Source: JAGLOK01 sp963677605
GTDB lineage: Bacteria; Bacillota; Clostridia; Christensenellales; UMGS416
Direction of reading: 5' to 3'
NCBI GenBank assembly: GCA_963677605.2
Contig: CAXXDX010000004.1
Span: forward strand, 62,001 to 126,000
Length of the DNA: 64,000 nt
Every line of letters starts with the position of its first letter. Positions within the stretch are counted from its first letter, which is position 1. The notes below the pieces were generated by a model. That model did no database searches. It saw nothing but the letters and a program-made list of their open reading frames with translations, and was not told the origin of the DNA. Position numbers and translations under genes: made by a program. Shown here one piece after another: positions 1 to 8,824 of the stretch.

Positions 1-842
1 TCTACATTCAGAGCCATAAGAACAATAGGCCAATATATAGTGTGAAACCTTAGTATGTCTTTACCGATTAGATGCACATCTGCAGGCCAATACTTGTTAA
101 ACAGCGGTGCGTCGCTTTCAGTGTCATATCCAAGTGCTGAAATATAGTTGCTCAGCGCATCAATCCATACATAAACCACATGACCTTCATCAAATGTTAC
201 AGGCACGCCCCATGTAAAGGATGTTCTTGAAACACATAAATCCTGAAGGCCCGGCTTAATAAAGTTATTAACCATCTCATTTTTACGTGATTCTGGCTGG
301 ATAAACTCAGGATTTTCTTCAATATGTTTCATCAGTCTGTCGGTATATTTTGAAAGCTTCAAGAAGTATGCTTCTTCTTTAGCCTTGTCAACTTCATCTC
401 CGCAGTCAGGGCATTTTCCGTCTTTTAACTGTGCTTCTGTGTAAAAGGATTCACAGGATGTGCAATACCACCCTTCATATGAGCCTTTATATATGTCGCC
501 TTGCTTATATAGCTTCTCAAATATCTTTTGAACCGCTTTTTCATGATAATCATCGGTAGTTCTTATGAACTTGTCATAGCTTGTGTTCATAAAGTCCCAT
601 ATCTCTTTTACTTCGCCGGCAATTTTATCAACATGCTCTTTTGGAGATATACCCATTTCTTTTGCCTGGTTTTCAATCTTCTGGCCATGCTCGTCAGTAC
701 CAGTTAAAAAGAAGACATCATATCCTGTCTGTCTGTGGAACCTTGCTATTGAGTCAGCCAAAACTGCCTCATAAGTGTTTCCTATATGAGGTGTCTTCGA
801 GGTATAAGCTATTGCTGTCGTAATATAATACTTTTTCTGCAT
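1..842 (-). CDS. metG: methionyl-tRNA synthetase, 5' part only
   Basis: Charges tRNA-Met with methionine in the cytoplasm. The reading frame starts at the ATG at 842 and runs off the left edge with no stop, so about the first 280 residues are visible. They show the class I N-terminus with an HIGH-type motif (T-P-H-I-G-N), the G-T-D-E-H-G segment, and a zinc knuckle with two C-x-x-C pairs (C-T-S-C and C-P-D-C) in the connective domain. A strong AGGAG ribosome site lies 7 nt upstream of the ATG. It is preceded by a Met-type T-box, so expression should follow uncharged tRNA-Met. Its position next to abrB, rsmI and the tRNA1(Val) methyltransferase matches Bacillus gene order. Confidence 0.96.
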   Translation of the reverse strand, partial: MQKKYYITTAIAYTSKTPHIGNTYEAVLADSIARFHRQTGYDVFFLTGTDEHGQKIENQAKEMGISPKEHVDKIAGEVKEIWDFMNTSYDKFIRTTDDYHEKAVQKIFEKLYKQGDIYKGSYEGWYCTSCESFYTEAQLKDGKCPDCGDEVDKAKEEAYFLKLSKYTDRLMKHIEENPEFIQPESRKNEMVNNFIKPGLQDLCVSRTSFTWGVPVTFDEGHVVYVWIDALSNYISALGYDTESDAPLFNKYWPADVHLIGKDILRFHTIYWPIVLMALNV

Positions 843-865
843 AATTGTCTCCTAAAAATAAGTAT

Positions 866-1110
866 AAAAAAACTCATCCCACATTGGGACGAGATATGCT
901 CGCGGTACCACCCAAATTCGCCTGCCTAGGCAAGCCTCAGCCCACAGCCATCACTGCGGCTTTGATATAACGGTCAACCCCGTAAGCATCTACATATCGA
1001 CACCTCCGCTCAAAAGCCATCTTCGCCGAATCATATTCTGTGCCTTACACCAACCGACACATCTCTTTGCAATATTTAACGGTTACTCTCTTTATCATAG
1101 CGTTTAATTT
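866..1110 (-). promoter_or_regulatory. T-box leader of metG (Met specifier)
   Basis: A tRNA-sensing transcription attenuator. On the minus strand the canonical T-box sequence GGTGGTACCGCG lies at 901-912, and a GGTGnAAG-type Stem I element precedes a specifier region whose ATG (1032-1034) is the expected Met codon. The terminator is a perfectly placed 8-bp hairpin (873-880 with 886-893, one G-U pair) followed by a run of T. Uncharged tRNA-Met should stabilise the antiterminator and allow metG transcription. Confidence 0.93.
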
Positions 1111-1116
1111 TCTAAC

Positions 1117-1145
1117 ATTATACTTCACATGTTTTTTTATGTCAA
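1117..1145 (-). promoter_or_regulatory. promoter of the T-box/metG transcript
   Basis: Consensus sigma-A promoter on the minus strand: TTGACA (1140-1145), 17-nt spacer, TATAAT (1117-1122). Transcription should begin near 1110, just before the T-box Stem I. Confidence 0.85.
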
Positions 1146-1276
1146 CTTGACAATATTTAAAATAATGCTTATCATATTACAGACAAATTCAATTTCCACA
1201 TATTAATCTAGACTTATATAAATTATCCAGTTTAACATAAATTGTGTTATTAACAATTAATTTACACATACATATA

Positions 1277-1303
1277 TTGACATGAAATGTTAAAAGTTAT
1301 AAA
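1277..1303 (+). promoter_or_regulatory. probable abrB promoter
   Basis: TTGACA (1277-1282) and TATAAA (1298-1303) separated by only 15 nt. The boxes are good but the spacing is short. It would give an untranslated leader of about 75 nt that contains the inverted repeat at 1335-1365. Confidence 0.5.
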
Positions 1304-1334
1304 CTAAAAATGCAATAACAAACTAAATCAGTAT

Positions 1335-1365
1335 GAATTGCATTATTTATACATATATGCAATTC
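1335..1365 (+). promoter_or_regulatory. inverted repeat in the abrB leader, possible operator
   Basis: GAATTGCAT (1335-1343) and its exact complement ATGCAATTC (1357-1365) flank a 13-nt AT-rich centre. A further ATGCAAT copy lies just upstream. AbrB proteins commonly repress their own gene, so an autoregulatory operator is possible. A simple RNA hairpin is the alternative. Confidence 0.4.
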
Positions 1366-1387
1366 CAAAAGAAAGTAGGAGATTCAT

Positions 1388-1633
1388 ATGAAATCAACAG
1401 GTATTGTAAGAAAAGTCGATGAACTCGGACGCGTAGTTATTCCAATTGAATTACGCAGAACATTAGGTATTGAAATTAAAGACGCTCTCGAAATCTACGT
1501 AGAAGGCGAACACATTATTTTCAAGAAATACCAACCTGCCTGCATTTTCTGCGACAGTGCTTCCAATGTTAAAAACTACAAAGGTAAGCTTATCTGCCAG
1601 GAATGTTTGGACACACTCAAAGAAAACGTCTAA
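1388..1633 (+). CDS. abrB: AbrB/SpoVT-family transition-state regulator
   Basis: An 81-residue DNA-binding regulator. Residues 1-50 form the swapped-hairpin AbrB fold, with the signature K-S-T-G-I-V-R-K-V-D-E-L-G-R-V-V-I-P-I-E at the start and an LGI-type turn. The C-terminal part carries two cysteine pairs (C-I-F-C and C-Q-E-C) that look like a zinc knuckle, as in many clostridial AbrB proteins. Ribosome site AGGAG precedes the ATG. The gene is divergent from metG and convergent with rsmI, the same neighbourhood as Bacillus abrB. In relatives it controls transition-phase genes; the targets here are unknown. Confidence 0.92.
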   Translation: MKSTGIVRKVDELGRVVIPIELRRTLGIEIKDALEIYVEGEHIIFKKYQPACIFCDSASNVKNYKGKLICQECLDTLKENV

Positions 1634-1662
1634 AAGTTTATTTGTTGATTATCGATGCACAG

Positions 1663-1686
1663 AGCGCCGTTTTTACGGCGCTTTTA
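1663..1686 (+). terminator. rho-independent terminator of abrB
   Basis: AGCGCCGT/ACGGCGCT hairpin (1663-1682) followed by TTTT on the plus strand, 30 nt after the abrB stop. Confidence 0.85.
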
Positions 1687-1690
1687 ATAT

Positions 1691-2536
1691 TTAGTCTATC
1701 ATTTCTTTGTAAACATCATTTTTAGCTAATCCGCGAAGTTTTGCAACTTTCTTTATAGCGTCCATTTTCTTTAGCTTTTCAGTTTCCATAACTTTTTGAA
1801 CATGCTCTCTAATGCTATATTGATTGAAATCATCATTAATTTTTGCCTCTCCTCTTTCGATAACAATCACAAACTCACCTTTAAGTTTCCATTCCAGTAA
1901 TTTTGGCAATAGGTCAGCTGCATCATAGGTTTCAACTTTTTCATGAATCTTTGATATATCATTGATTACAGCAATTTTCCGTTCAGGAAAAGCTTCTGCA
2001 ATGTCTTCTGCTATTTTTAAAATTCGATGCGGAGCTTCATATATAACAACAGCGCATCCGTCTTTTGATATATCTTCAAGCAATTTTTTTCTCTGAGAAT
2101 TATTTTTAGGCAAGAATCCTTCAAATCTGAACCTTCCGGCATCCAATCCGCTTAAAGCGATTGCTGCAGGAACTGCAGAGGCTCCAGGAAGGCATGTAAC
2201 TTCGAATCCGCGACTCCTTGCAAGATGTACAAGCTTATAGCCAGGATCGCTTATGCACGGCATACCGGCATCTGTAACCAGAGCTACATTTAATCCCTGC
2301 TCCATAAGCATTACAATCCCATCCGCGCTATTTTCTTCATTATGCTCATGGTGGCTAATCATCTTAGTTTTAATATCATAGTGATTTAATAGTTTTATAG
2401 TGTGACGTGTGTCTTCAGCCGCAATAACATCTGCCGTTTTAAGTGTTTCAAGCGCACGCAAGGTTATATCCCCGAGATTGCCGATAGGTGTTGCAACAAT
2501 ATATAGCACTCCGTATTGATTTTTATCAAAGTCCAT
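1691..2536 (-). CDS. rsmI: 16S rRNA (cytidine-1402-2'-O)-methyltransferase
   Basis: Uses S-adenosylmethionine to 2'-O-methylate C1402 in the decoding centre of 16S rRNA. The 281-residue protein has normal family length and shows the tetrapyrrole-methylase fold: Y-I-V-A-T-P-I-G-N-L-G-D near the N-terminus, A-E-D-T-R-H, and T-D-A-G-M-P-C-I-S-D-P-G. It overlaps the preceding methyltransferase gene by 11 bp, so the two are co-transcribed. In Bacillus the same pair (yabB, yraL/rsmI) lies beside abrB; the intervening GIY-YIG gene yazA is missing here. Confidence 0.96.
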   Translation of the reverse strand: MDFDKNQYGVLYIVATPIGNLGDITLRALETLKTADVIAAEDTRHTIKLLNHYDIKTKMISHHEHNEENSADGIVMLMEQGLNVALVTDAGMPCISDPGYKLVHLARSRGFEVTCLPGASAVPAAIALSGLDAGRFRFEGFLPKNNSQRKKLLEDISKDGCAVVIYEAPHRILKIAEDIAEAFPERKIAVINDISKIHEKVETYDAADLLPKLLEWKLKGEFVIVIERGEAKINDDFNQYSIREHVQKVMETEKLKKMDAIKKVAKLRGLAKNDVYKEMID

Positions 2537-3260
2537 AAATATCCTTTATTGTTTCCGTATAATCCCCGCCCTTATAAACAATTAAAGCAGGAAGCCACGA
2601 AATTCCCTTTGAAGCATTCTTTATACCCTCTACAAGTATAAGATTCGGTTTTTCGCTTTCTTTCGGCTGGACAAGCTGTGCTCTTTTAACCGTTAATTTA
2701 TATTGGCTCATTAAACTGAATATTTCATCAGCCCTTTCAGCAAGATGAACCATTGAAAACCTACCCTTGTTTTTAAGTACCTTTGAGGCTGAGCGAACGA
2801 TTCCTTCAAGCGTAATTCTCTCTTCTCTTCTTGCGATATTGAGGCTGTTATTAACACTTGTCTTTCCTGTTCCCTTTTTTAAATACGGTGGATTGCAAAC
2901 AACGCAGTTAAGCGATTCGTATCCAAAAATTTCAGCAGCCTCTTCTGCATCCGCACAAAATACTTCCATCTTATTGCCAAGAGAATTAAACGCAATGCTT
3001 CTGTCTATTATCTCGCAGTATTCAGGCTGTATTTCGATGCAGGAGACTTTTTGAGGCTTGTTGTGGGCAAGAACAAGGATAGCTACTACACCGCTTCCTG
3101 AGCAAAAGTCAGCAACCGTGTCGTTGTCTTTAATTGTTGCAAAATGAGAGAGCAATACAGCATCTAAAGAAAACCTGAATCCGTTTTTATATTGAATGAC
3201 CTTATATCCGCACATAAGGTCATCAAGGGTTTCTAGATTTTCATCAATTAAGCTTTTCAT
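2526..3260 (-). CDS. trmN6: tRNA1(Val) (adenine37-N6)-methyltransferase family protein
   Basis: SAM-dependent methyltransferase predicted to modify adenine 37 of tRNA-Val (YfiC/YabB family). The SAM-binding motif D-F-C-S-G-S-G is at residues 51-57 and the N-P-P-Y motif typical of adenine-N6 methyltransferases is at about 123-126. Length (244 residues) is usual. The last residues overlap rsmI, and the start overlaps the end of the thioredoxin-like lipoprotein gene upstream, so the three genes form one unit. The exact RNA target is inferred from the family only. Confidence 0.9.
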   Translation of the reverse strand: MKSLIDENLETLDDLMCGYKVIQYKNGFRFSLDAVLLSHFATIKDNDTVADFCSGSGVVAILVLAHNKPQKVSCIEIQPEYCEIIDRSIAFNSLGNKMEVFCADAEEAAEIFGYESLNCVVCNPPYLKKGTGKTSVNNSLNIARREERITLEGIVRSASKVLKNKGRFSMVHLAERADEIFSLMSQYKLTVKRAQLVQPKESEKPNLILVEGIKNASKGISWLPALIVYKGGDYTETIKDIYGL

Positions 3261-3870
3261 CGCAAAATGTTACAAGCTCGTCAAGCAGTTCATAGCTTGC
3301 GGAATTTATAACAAATCGAATTATTCCCTGCCTGTCTATGATATATGTATGCGGGTAGTACTGGCTCGGATATAAACTCATAGTAGAGACATCTTCATCC
3401 CACAGAGCAACTGTATCAAAATCTTTTATAAACTCTCCGCTCTCAGCTTTAACATTTCCCAAAACATCTTTCTGAGCAACTGTTACAAGCGTTACTCCTT
3501 CTTTTTTGGCAACTTCATTAAAGTCCGGAAGCTCATTTATACAGGGAGGACATCCTATCGCCCAGAAATTAAGTATTATAACTTCGCCTTTATAATCCGA
3601 CAGCGAGTGTTCATTGCCGTTAAAATCAGGCAATGTAAAGTCGCGCATTGGAACATCATTGATGTTTGCAATAAGTTCCCAGTCACGTTCTGAAAGCTGC
3701 GATTTATCAACTTTCAAATCATCCTTAATTTCATCCGGTATTTCTGCTGTGTCTGAAACAGTAGTTTCCTGTACAACTTCCCCTTTTGAATTGTCGGTAG
3801 ATGAAGCGCATCCTGAAAATACTGTCAGAATGGCCAATATTACAATTATTATTTTAAAATTCTTTTTCAT
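3244..3870 (-). CDS. TlpA-like thioredoxin-fold lipoprotein
   Basis: A surface-anchored thiol-disulfide oxidoreductase of the redoxin/TlpA type. The start is taken at the ATG at 3870, because the longer frame to 3912 runs through a terminator and adds no family sequence. The resulting 208-residue protein begins with a lipoprotein signal peptide (lipobox V-F-S-G-C, lipidated Cys21), a charged linker to about residue 70, then the thioredoxin fold with W-A-I-G-C-P-P-C (catalytic cysteines 107 and 110). No Shine-Dalgarno sequence is visible. A TATAAT lies only 8 nt before the ATG, so the mRNA may have almost no leader. Substrate unknown. Confidence 0.85.
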   Translation of the reverse strand: MKKNFKIIIVILAILTVFSGCASSTDNSKGEVVQETTVSDTAEIPDEIKDDLKVDKSQLSERDWELIANINDVPMRDFTLPDFNGNEHSLSDYKGEVIILNFWAIGCPPCINELPDFNEVAKKEGVTLVTVAQKDVLGNVKAESGEFIKDFDTVALWDEDVSTMSLYPSQYYPHTYIIDRQGIIRFVINSASYELLDELVTFCDEKLN

Positions 3871-3894
3871 ATTGTGATTATAAACTATTTTAAA

Positions 3895-3926
3895 TAAAAA
3901 AATAACCCCCAAACCGAATTTGGGGG
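3895..3926 (-). terminator. terminator of the ABC exporter operon
   Basis: Strong hairpin CCCCCAAA/TTTGGGGG (3906-3926) followed on the minus strand by a T-rich tract, 16 nt beyond the stop of the DUF4340 gene. Confidence 0.88.
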
Positions 3927-3941
3927 CAATTCTTTACTAAA

Positions 3942-5417
3942 TTAGTATGGTTTCTCAACTTCCCTTGTTTTTAAAAGCTCGTAGGTATCTTTTATTTTCA
4001 AAACATCGTCTTTGTTTGCAACAAATAATACGTCATCATCATTTATTTTTACTGCATAGAAATAATCATCATACTCGTAAAAATTGATTGTGTATGTAAA
4101 CGGCTCTTCAGAAAGGCTGAGGCTTACAGTTCCTGCAGGCTTTGAAGGAGTAAAATCTTTATCGGCTTCTCTTAACAATTTCACAGATAATATATTCTGA
4201 TAAAACCATGATCCCTGCTCTATTTCGTCTTCGGTAAGTTCAACTCCGTCAACTATATAACCTGTGTTTACTATCTGCTCACCATTTCCGTCAAGCTTTG
4301 GCTCGCCGTTTTCGTCCACCGAATCACTGTGAGACACAATAACTGTGTCATCGCCAACAACACCTTCCAAAATTATCTCGTCCACATATCTGATATTAAT
4401 AAGCATTAACAGCTTTTCTACCAAATCAAAAGCTTCATAGTCCATAAACCCTAAAACCTTTGGATTCACCTTGTAAATAATGTCTGAATCAGAGAATTTC
4501 ATTGCACAGATTCCATCTTCGTTTTCTTCAGCAAAAGAGATTGCAATGGTTTCTCCGGTGGTTTTTGTAAATTCAACCTGAATCCAAGGATTGTCCAGAC
4601 CATAGTCTGCAGCATCGCCTGCTGAGTCCAAAACATCATCCTCTCCAAGCAAATCCAACAATTCTGTATATAATAGTGTCCACTTTGATTCTTCGCTGCT
4701 TGAATCCAAGCTTCTATAGTATGGCTTAGTAAGCTTCCACGAATTCATGTCAACAAGCGTTGTTTTGCCTGCTATATTGGAAAAGCTCATGTATGTTTCG
4801 CCGTTTTCTATGATATTAATGTCACTAATTTCATCAATTGTCATAGATATCGATTCGACTTCAACTAAATCATTGAGCGAAGATTTCGCATTGTTGCCAT
4901 AATTGTTCCAGACAACAAAAACTTTATCCACACCTTCCATCATCATGTAATACTGTCCGCTGCCAGGGACATTATTTCCGAAATAGAAAGTGTTTGTTTT
5001 TCCGTCGCTGTATTCAGCAGTTGCTACGATTTCAGGATCTTCCAAACCAAATTGTGCAATATTGCTCATATCCTCAGTTATGATTTTCTCAACAACTACT
5101 TTTGAAGCTGTATAAAGCACATTTTTAGCCTGTGTCTGATTAAGCGCAATGTCTTCATGTCCTTCTATAACAACAGTCTCGCCGTCACTATCATATTTCA
5201 GAACAGTTATATTGTCGTTATAATCAAGTGTCAGTTTAACTATATCTTCAGCGGAATAATCCGAGAAAGTCAATAGCGCAGGATCCATAGTTGGTTCAGG
5301 CGTGACCATATTGTCAAGATCTTCTTTGGGCTCGAGTTTTGGCAATATTACAAACGCGGCAACAATTACAAGCGCGGATGCAACAAGTATAATTAGGTTT
5401 CTTAATTTTTTATTCAA
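3942..5417 (-). CDS. DUF4340 membrane-anchored extracytoplasmic protein of ABC exporter
   Basis: A 491-residue protein with one N-terminal membrane segment (about residues 7-27) followed by a large extracytoplasmic region of repeated alpha/beta units, the DUF4340 pattern. This family is found with GldG-type ABC transporter genes, as here, and its molecular role is not known. Translation most likely starts at the TTG at 5415-5417, which has GGGGAG 7 nt upstream. It is the last gene of the exporter operon, 15 bp after the GldG-like gene, and ends before a strong terminator. Confidence 0.82.
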   Translation of the reverse strand: MNKKLRNLIILVASALVIVAAFVILPKLEPKEDLDNMVTPEPTMDPALLTFSDYSAEDIVKLTLDYNDNITVLKYDSDGETVVIEGHEDIALNQTQAKNVLYTASKVVVEKIITEDMSNIAQFGLEDPEIVATAEYSDGKTNTFYFGNNVPGSGQYYMMMEGVDKVFVVWNNYGNNAKSSLNDLVEVESISMTIDEISDINIIENGETYMSFSNIAGKTTLVDMNSWKLTKPYYRSLDSSSEESKWTLLYTELLDLLGEDDVLDSAGDAADYGLDNPWIQVEFTKTTGETIAISFAEENEDGICAMKFSDSDIIYKVNPKVLGFMDYEAFDLVEKLLMLINIRYVDEIILEGVVGDDTVIVSHSDSVDENGEPKLDGNGEQIVNTGYIVDGVELTEDEIEQGSWFYQNILSVKLLREADKDFTPSKPAGTVSLSLSEEPFTYTINFYEYDDYFYAVKINDDDVLFVANKDDVLKIKDTYELLKTREVEKPY

Positions 5418-5432
5418 AATAGTACTCCCCTT

Positions 5433-6890
5433 TTACAGATGCCTGCGTCTCAGATAAACTACAAATGCTGCAACAAACGCAAGTATCGGAATAAGTATGA
5501 CTATTACAATTGTTCCCCATATCTGTGCGCTTGACTTAAAGTATAAGCTTGAAGTCTGCAAAGATTTGCCGCGAATATAGAAGTTGTCTTCATACGGGCT
5601 GAGCCATGATACTGCATTAAGCAGGAATTCATAGTTGCCCTGTGTTCCCATCTGGCTTGCGGCCTGGAACATTATTGAGTTTGAAGTAATAATTAGTTTT
5701 GCTTCCTGTGTGTCTTCAGTAGCGTTTTTAGTAACTGCCACCGCAATAGCAAACGGGCCTTCCTCAGCGTTATCATCTTTTTCAATGTCCATATTGCCTG
5801 AGAATGGCTCGAGGTATGAGCTATCTGAAGTTTCAAGCAATACTTCTACATTTATGCCGCTAATCTCAGAGCCAATGTTTAACGCACCGGCTTCAGGAAC
5901 AAGAATTGACATATCGCTTGATATCAACGGACTTGTTATAGAGTGACTATTCTTATCAGGTATCAGATAAGACTGATATGATAGATAGTTATTCGTTTTT
6001 GCGCTGTCTTCTAGAACTATACCATCTTTAAGCCCGATATTTAAGTGTGACAGTACAAGCATCAAGTTAGGTAATTCCGTTGAAATGCTCGGTGAAAAGA
6101 ATATCATTGTTTTTCCGCCGTTTAACGCAAACTCAAGAAGAGTTTCTCTTTCATCATTTGAAAGATCAACAGAAGGAGCAACAATCATTAAGATGTCATC
6201 TTTTTCAAGCTGGTCTGCCTGAGTTAATAAAGAAATACCTTCAGTATTATAGTTTTCATCTTCAAGATAGCTGCTTATAAGTGACCAGTCAGCGCTTGTT
6301 GCGCCATGTCCCTCAAGGAACCACACTTTAGGTATATCCGGATTTAAAATGTAGTTAATGGCTCCTGAAACTGCATCTTCGCCGGTAAACAGTGTGAATG
6401 TTTCCGTTTCCGAATCATATCCGTACATATCATAATAATCCAGCACTTTAAAATTCTGCTTAGTGTTTGATGTATCATAACTGTCGGTTACAATAATGCT
6501 GCCCTGTGACAAAGTTATGTCCTTAACCTGCTCATAATAAAGAACTTTACCGGGCTGTGACACCATATCAATGTTTTCTACATGAACAAACTTTGAACCT
6601 GAAGAATATTTGTCTAAAAGCTCAGCAATAGTTTCATTTTCCTGACCCGGATCAAAAAGCGTATAAATATATACATCCTGAGATAATCCTTCAAGTATAT
6701 GCTCTGTCTGGCTTGTAAGCGAATACACTCTGTTTTCAGTTAAGTCCAAAGAAAGGTCAAAACGGTCATCTAGGTATTCGACAAACATGTTAAACATAAA
6801 TGCGATTACAATTACAATTACAGTTATTATTAATGCATATCCGCCATATTTGAACTTTTTATTATTTAAAAATTTCTTAAAATTATTCAT
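5433..6890 (-). CDS. GldG-family ABC transporter auxiliary protein
   Basis: Membrane-anchored substrate-binding or auxiliary component of an ABC-2 type system (GldG/DUF4350-like). I start it at the ATG at 6890, which has GAGGG upstream within the end of the permease gene. The longer frame to 6923 adds 11 residues encoded in the overlap. The protein has an N-terminal membrane helix (about residues 15-36), a long extracytoplasmic domain containing the W-F-L-E-G-H-G-A segment, and a C-terminal membrane helix followed by R-R-R. Co-transcribed with permease, ATPase and the DUF4340 gene. Cargo unknown. Confidence 0.86.
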   Translation of the reverse strand: MNNFKKFLNNKKFKYGGYALIITVIVIVIAFMFNMFVEYLDDRFDLSLDLTENRVYSLTSQTEHILEGLSQDVYIYTLFDPGQENETIAELLDKYSSGSKFVHVENIDMVSQPGKVLYYEQVKDITLSQGSIIVTDSYDTSNTKQNFKVLDYYDMYGYDSETETFTLFTGEDAVSGAINYILNPDIPKVWFLEGHGATSADWSLISSYLEDENYNTEGISLLTQADQLEKDDILMIVAPSVDLSNDERETLLEFALNGGKTMIFFSPSISTELPNLMLVLSHLNIGLKDGIVLEDSAKTNNYLSYQSYLIPDKNSHSITSPLISSDMSILVPEAGALNIGSEISGINVEVLLETSDSSYLEPFSGNMDIEKDDNAEEGPFAIAVAVTKNATEDTQEAKLIITSNSIMFQAASQMGTQGNYEFLLNAVSWLSPYEDNFYIRGKSLQTSSLYFKSSAQIWGTIVIVILIPILAFVAAFVVYLRRRHL

Positions 6891-6894
6891 CTTA

Positions 6895-7635
6895 TCAACC
6901 CTCGCTCCAACGTCTTCTTTCAATGTTTCTTACTGTTAAGAACAAAAATACTGCAATGAAAGTAATAAAGTATAAGAAAGGCGACAATGATACGATACCA
7001 ATTGAGAAATAATTCATTCTCGAATATACCATAAGGCCATTTAATATAAGTATTAAAAATTCTAATATCTGCTTAAAAACAGGAATATCCGGAACGTTTA
7101 TCGATGATAGCGTTGACGCTCCAATGTATATAAACAGCAGTGCAAAGAAAGTCATTAGGGCTGATATCACCTGGTTTTCAGTTACAGAGGAGATAAATAC
7201 ACCTACAGCTATAAGTGCGCTTCCCAAGAGGAAGAAACCAAGATATCCCGAAAAAATCTCGCCGAATGAAGGCATCCCGAAAATAGACAATATTATCGGG
7301 AAGATAAGTGTTATTACCAGTGTTGCAAAAAACACAGTAATTGCTGCAAGATACTTTCCGATTACTATCGATGATATTTTAACAGGAGAAGTTAAAAGAA
7401 GCTGATCCGTCTTTGTCTTCCTGTCCTCGGATATAAGTTTCATTGTAAGAAGCGGTACAATGAGCATGAAGATAAATGTCATGGATCCCAGTGTTGAGTT
7501 AAAGCTGACATTCATGCTCAATATATTATTAAATATAAACATAATGTCTGTAATAACCATAAACGCGCCTATAAATATATATGCGATTGGTGAAAGAAAA
7601 TAACTCTGCACCTCTCTTTTCCATATAGCCAGCAT
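6895..7635 (-). CDS. ABC-2 type permease (GldF-like)
   Basis: Integral membrane permease of 246 residues with about six hydrophobic segments. The family hallmark is the N-terminal I-W-K-R-E-V-Q-S-Y-F-L-S-P-I-A-Y-I motif and the K-L-I-S-E-D-R-K-T-K-T coupling loop near residue 70. A good GGAGG site lies upstream of the ATG. Only 2 bp separate it from the ATPase gene, and it ends 4 bp before the GldG-like start. With its neighbours it forms a GldA-GldF-GldG-type exporter. Confidence 0.88.
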   Translation of the reverse strand: MLAIWKREVQSYFLSPIAYIFIGAFMVITDIMFIFNNILSMNVSFNSTLGSMTFIFMLIVPLLTMKLISEDRKTKTDQLLLTSPVKISSIVIGKYLAAITVFFATLVITLIFPIILSIFGMPSFGEIFSGYLGFFLLGSALIAVGVFISSVTENQVISALMTFFALLFIYIGASTLSSINVPDIPVFKQILEFLILILNGLMVYSRMNYFSIGIVSLSPFLYFITFIAVFLFLTVRNIERRRWSEG

Positions 7636-7637
7636 AA

Positions 7638-8582
7638 TTATATCCTCCCATCTTCGGTTGTAAGCTGAAGGAAGATATCTTCCAGCGTTACATCCATCGG
7701 TCTCATCATTAATATCGGATTGCCCATCCTTGCCATTGTGTTAAACAAGGCGCGGCGTACATCTGCGTTCTTTTCAGATTCTATTACATAATCTACGCTT
7801 TCAGCTTCGCGTACTCCGAGCTCATCTACAAACGAAACACCGTTTATCTCGCGAATAGCTTTTCTTACAGAAGAATTTCCGCCGGCTATCCTAACTGTCA
7901 TTCTCTTTATTTCATTAACTGAACTTGCAAGATTTTCAAGCGTGTCTTTAGCGACGATTTTACCCTTATCTATTATGATAACGCGCTCGCAAACATCTGC
8001 GACTTCGTGTAAAATGTGTGAACTCAAAATAACAGTATGGCTTTTACCCAAATCTTTAATAAGATTTCTAATTTCTATAATCTGTCTCGGGTCAAGACCA
8101 ACCGTTGGTTCATCCAAAATCAATACTTCCGGATTGCCTATAAGTGCCTGTGCCAGACCAACCCTCTGCTTATAACCTTTAGAGAGATTTTTGCACAGTC
8201 TCTTGCGCATATGGGAAATGCCGACCAAGTCGCAAACATCAGCTAGGTGGCCTTTCCTCTTGTCTTTGCTGACATTTTTAATGTCACAGCAAAAATTCAA
8301 GTATTCATCTACAACCATGTCCATGTAAATCGGCGGCTGCTCGGGAAGATATCCTATATGCTTTTTTACTTCCAGCGGATCTTCCAAGATGTCATAGCCC
8401 GCAATGCTTGCTGTGCCCCCGGACGATGAGATGTAGCCTGTAATAATGTTCATTGTTGTTGATTTGCCGGCACCGTTTCTGCCGAGAAAACCTACAACCT
8501 CACCTTTTTGAATCTCAAAACTTATGTCATCAACGGCAAGGTTATCTCCGTAACGTTTAGTAACGTGTTCGACTTTGATCAT
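7638..8582 (-). CDS. ABC transporter ATP-binding protein (GldA-like)
   Basis: The ATPase of the exporter, 314 residues. Walker A is G-R-N-G-A-G-K-S-T near residue 38, the signature is N-L-S-K-G-Y-K-Q-R near 135, and Walker B is V-L-I-L-D-E-P-T-V-G-L-D. The signature begins LSKG instead of the canonical LSGG, a variant common in this subfamily. A C-terminal regulatory extension of about 90 residues follows the ATPase core. Start has AGGAGGG 7 nt upstream. First gene of the four-gene operon. Confidence 0.92.
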   Translation of the reverse strand: MIKVEHVTKRYGDNLAVDDISFEIQKGEVVGFLGRNGAGKSTTMNIITGYISSSGGTASIAGYDILEDPLEVKKHIGYLPEQPPIYMDMVVDEYLNFCCDIKNVSKDKRKGHLADVCDLVGISHMRKRLCKNLSKGYKQRVGLAQALIGNPEVLILDEPTVGLDPRQIIEIRNLIKDLGKSHTVILSSHILHEVADVCERVIIIDKGKIVAKDTLENLASSVNEIKRMTVRIAGGNSSVRKAIREINGVSFVDELGVREAESVDYVIESEKNADVRRALFNTMARMGNPILMMRPMDVTLEDIFLQLTTEDGRI

Positions 8583-8824
8583 TTAGTTCCCTCCTGCTTC
8601 TTTGTCTTTATACGTAGTACAATTTAAAAGGAGAAAACATAATATTTTCTCCATTTTCAGACTAAAATATTTTAACAAATTTACTTTCTCAATGTATGAA
8701 CAAAATGTAAAATACCCCCACTGTCTTAGAACATTTACACTATTCAAAACAATAGGTTTACTAAAGTATTTCATATATATTAAGAAAGATTAATATATCG
8801 CTTTTAAACAATATCTCTTATCAT
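8583..8824. other. non-coding gap between recN and the exporter operon
   Basis: About 240 AT-rich bases with no convincing gene; the short frames on both strands have no ribosome sites or family features. A hairpin GGAGAAAA/TTTTCTCC (about 8630-8654) followed by TTTT on the minus strand could be an attenuator or terminator in front of the ABC operon. Another AT-only inverted repeat lies just after recN. No clear promoter could be assigned. Confidence 0.55.

Noticed and set aside
8583..8793. Two overlapping 63-residue frames on opposite strands between recN and the ABC operon
   Set aside because: AT-rich, without ribosome sites or similarity; the hairpins there explain the sequence better.
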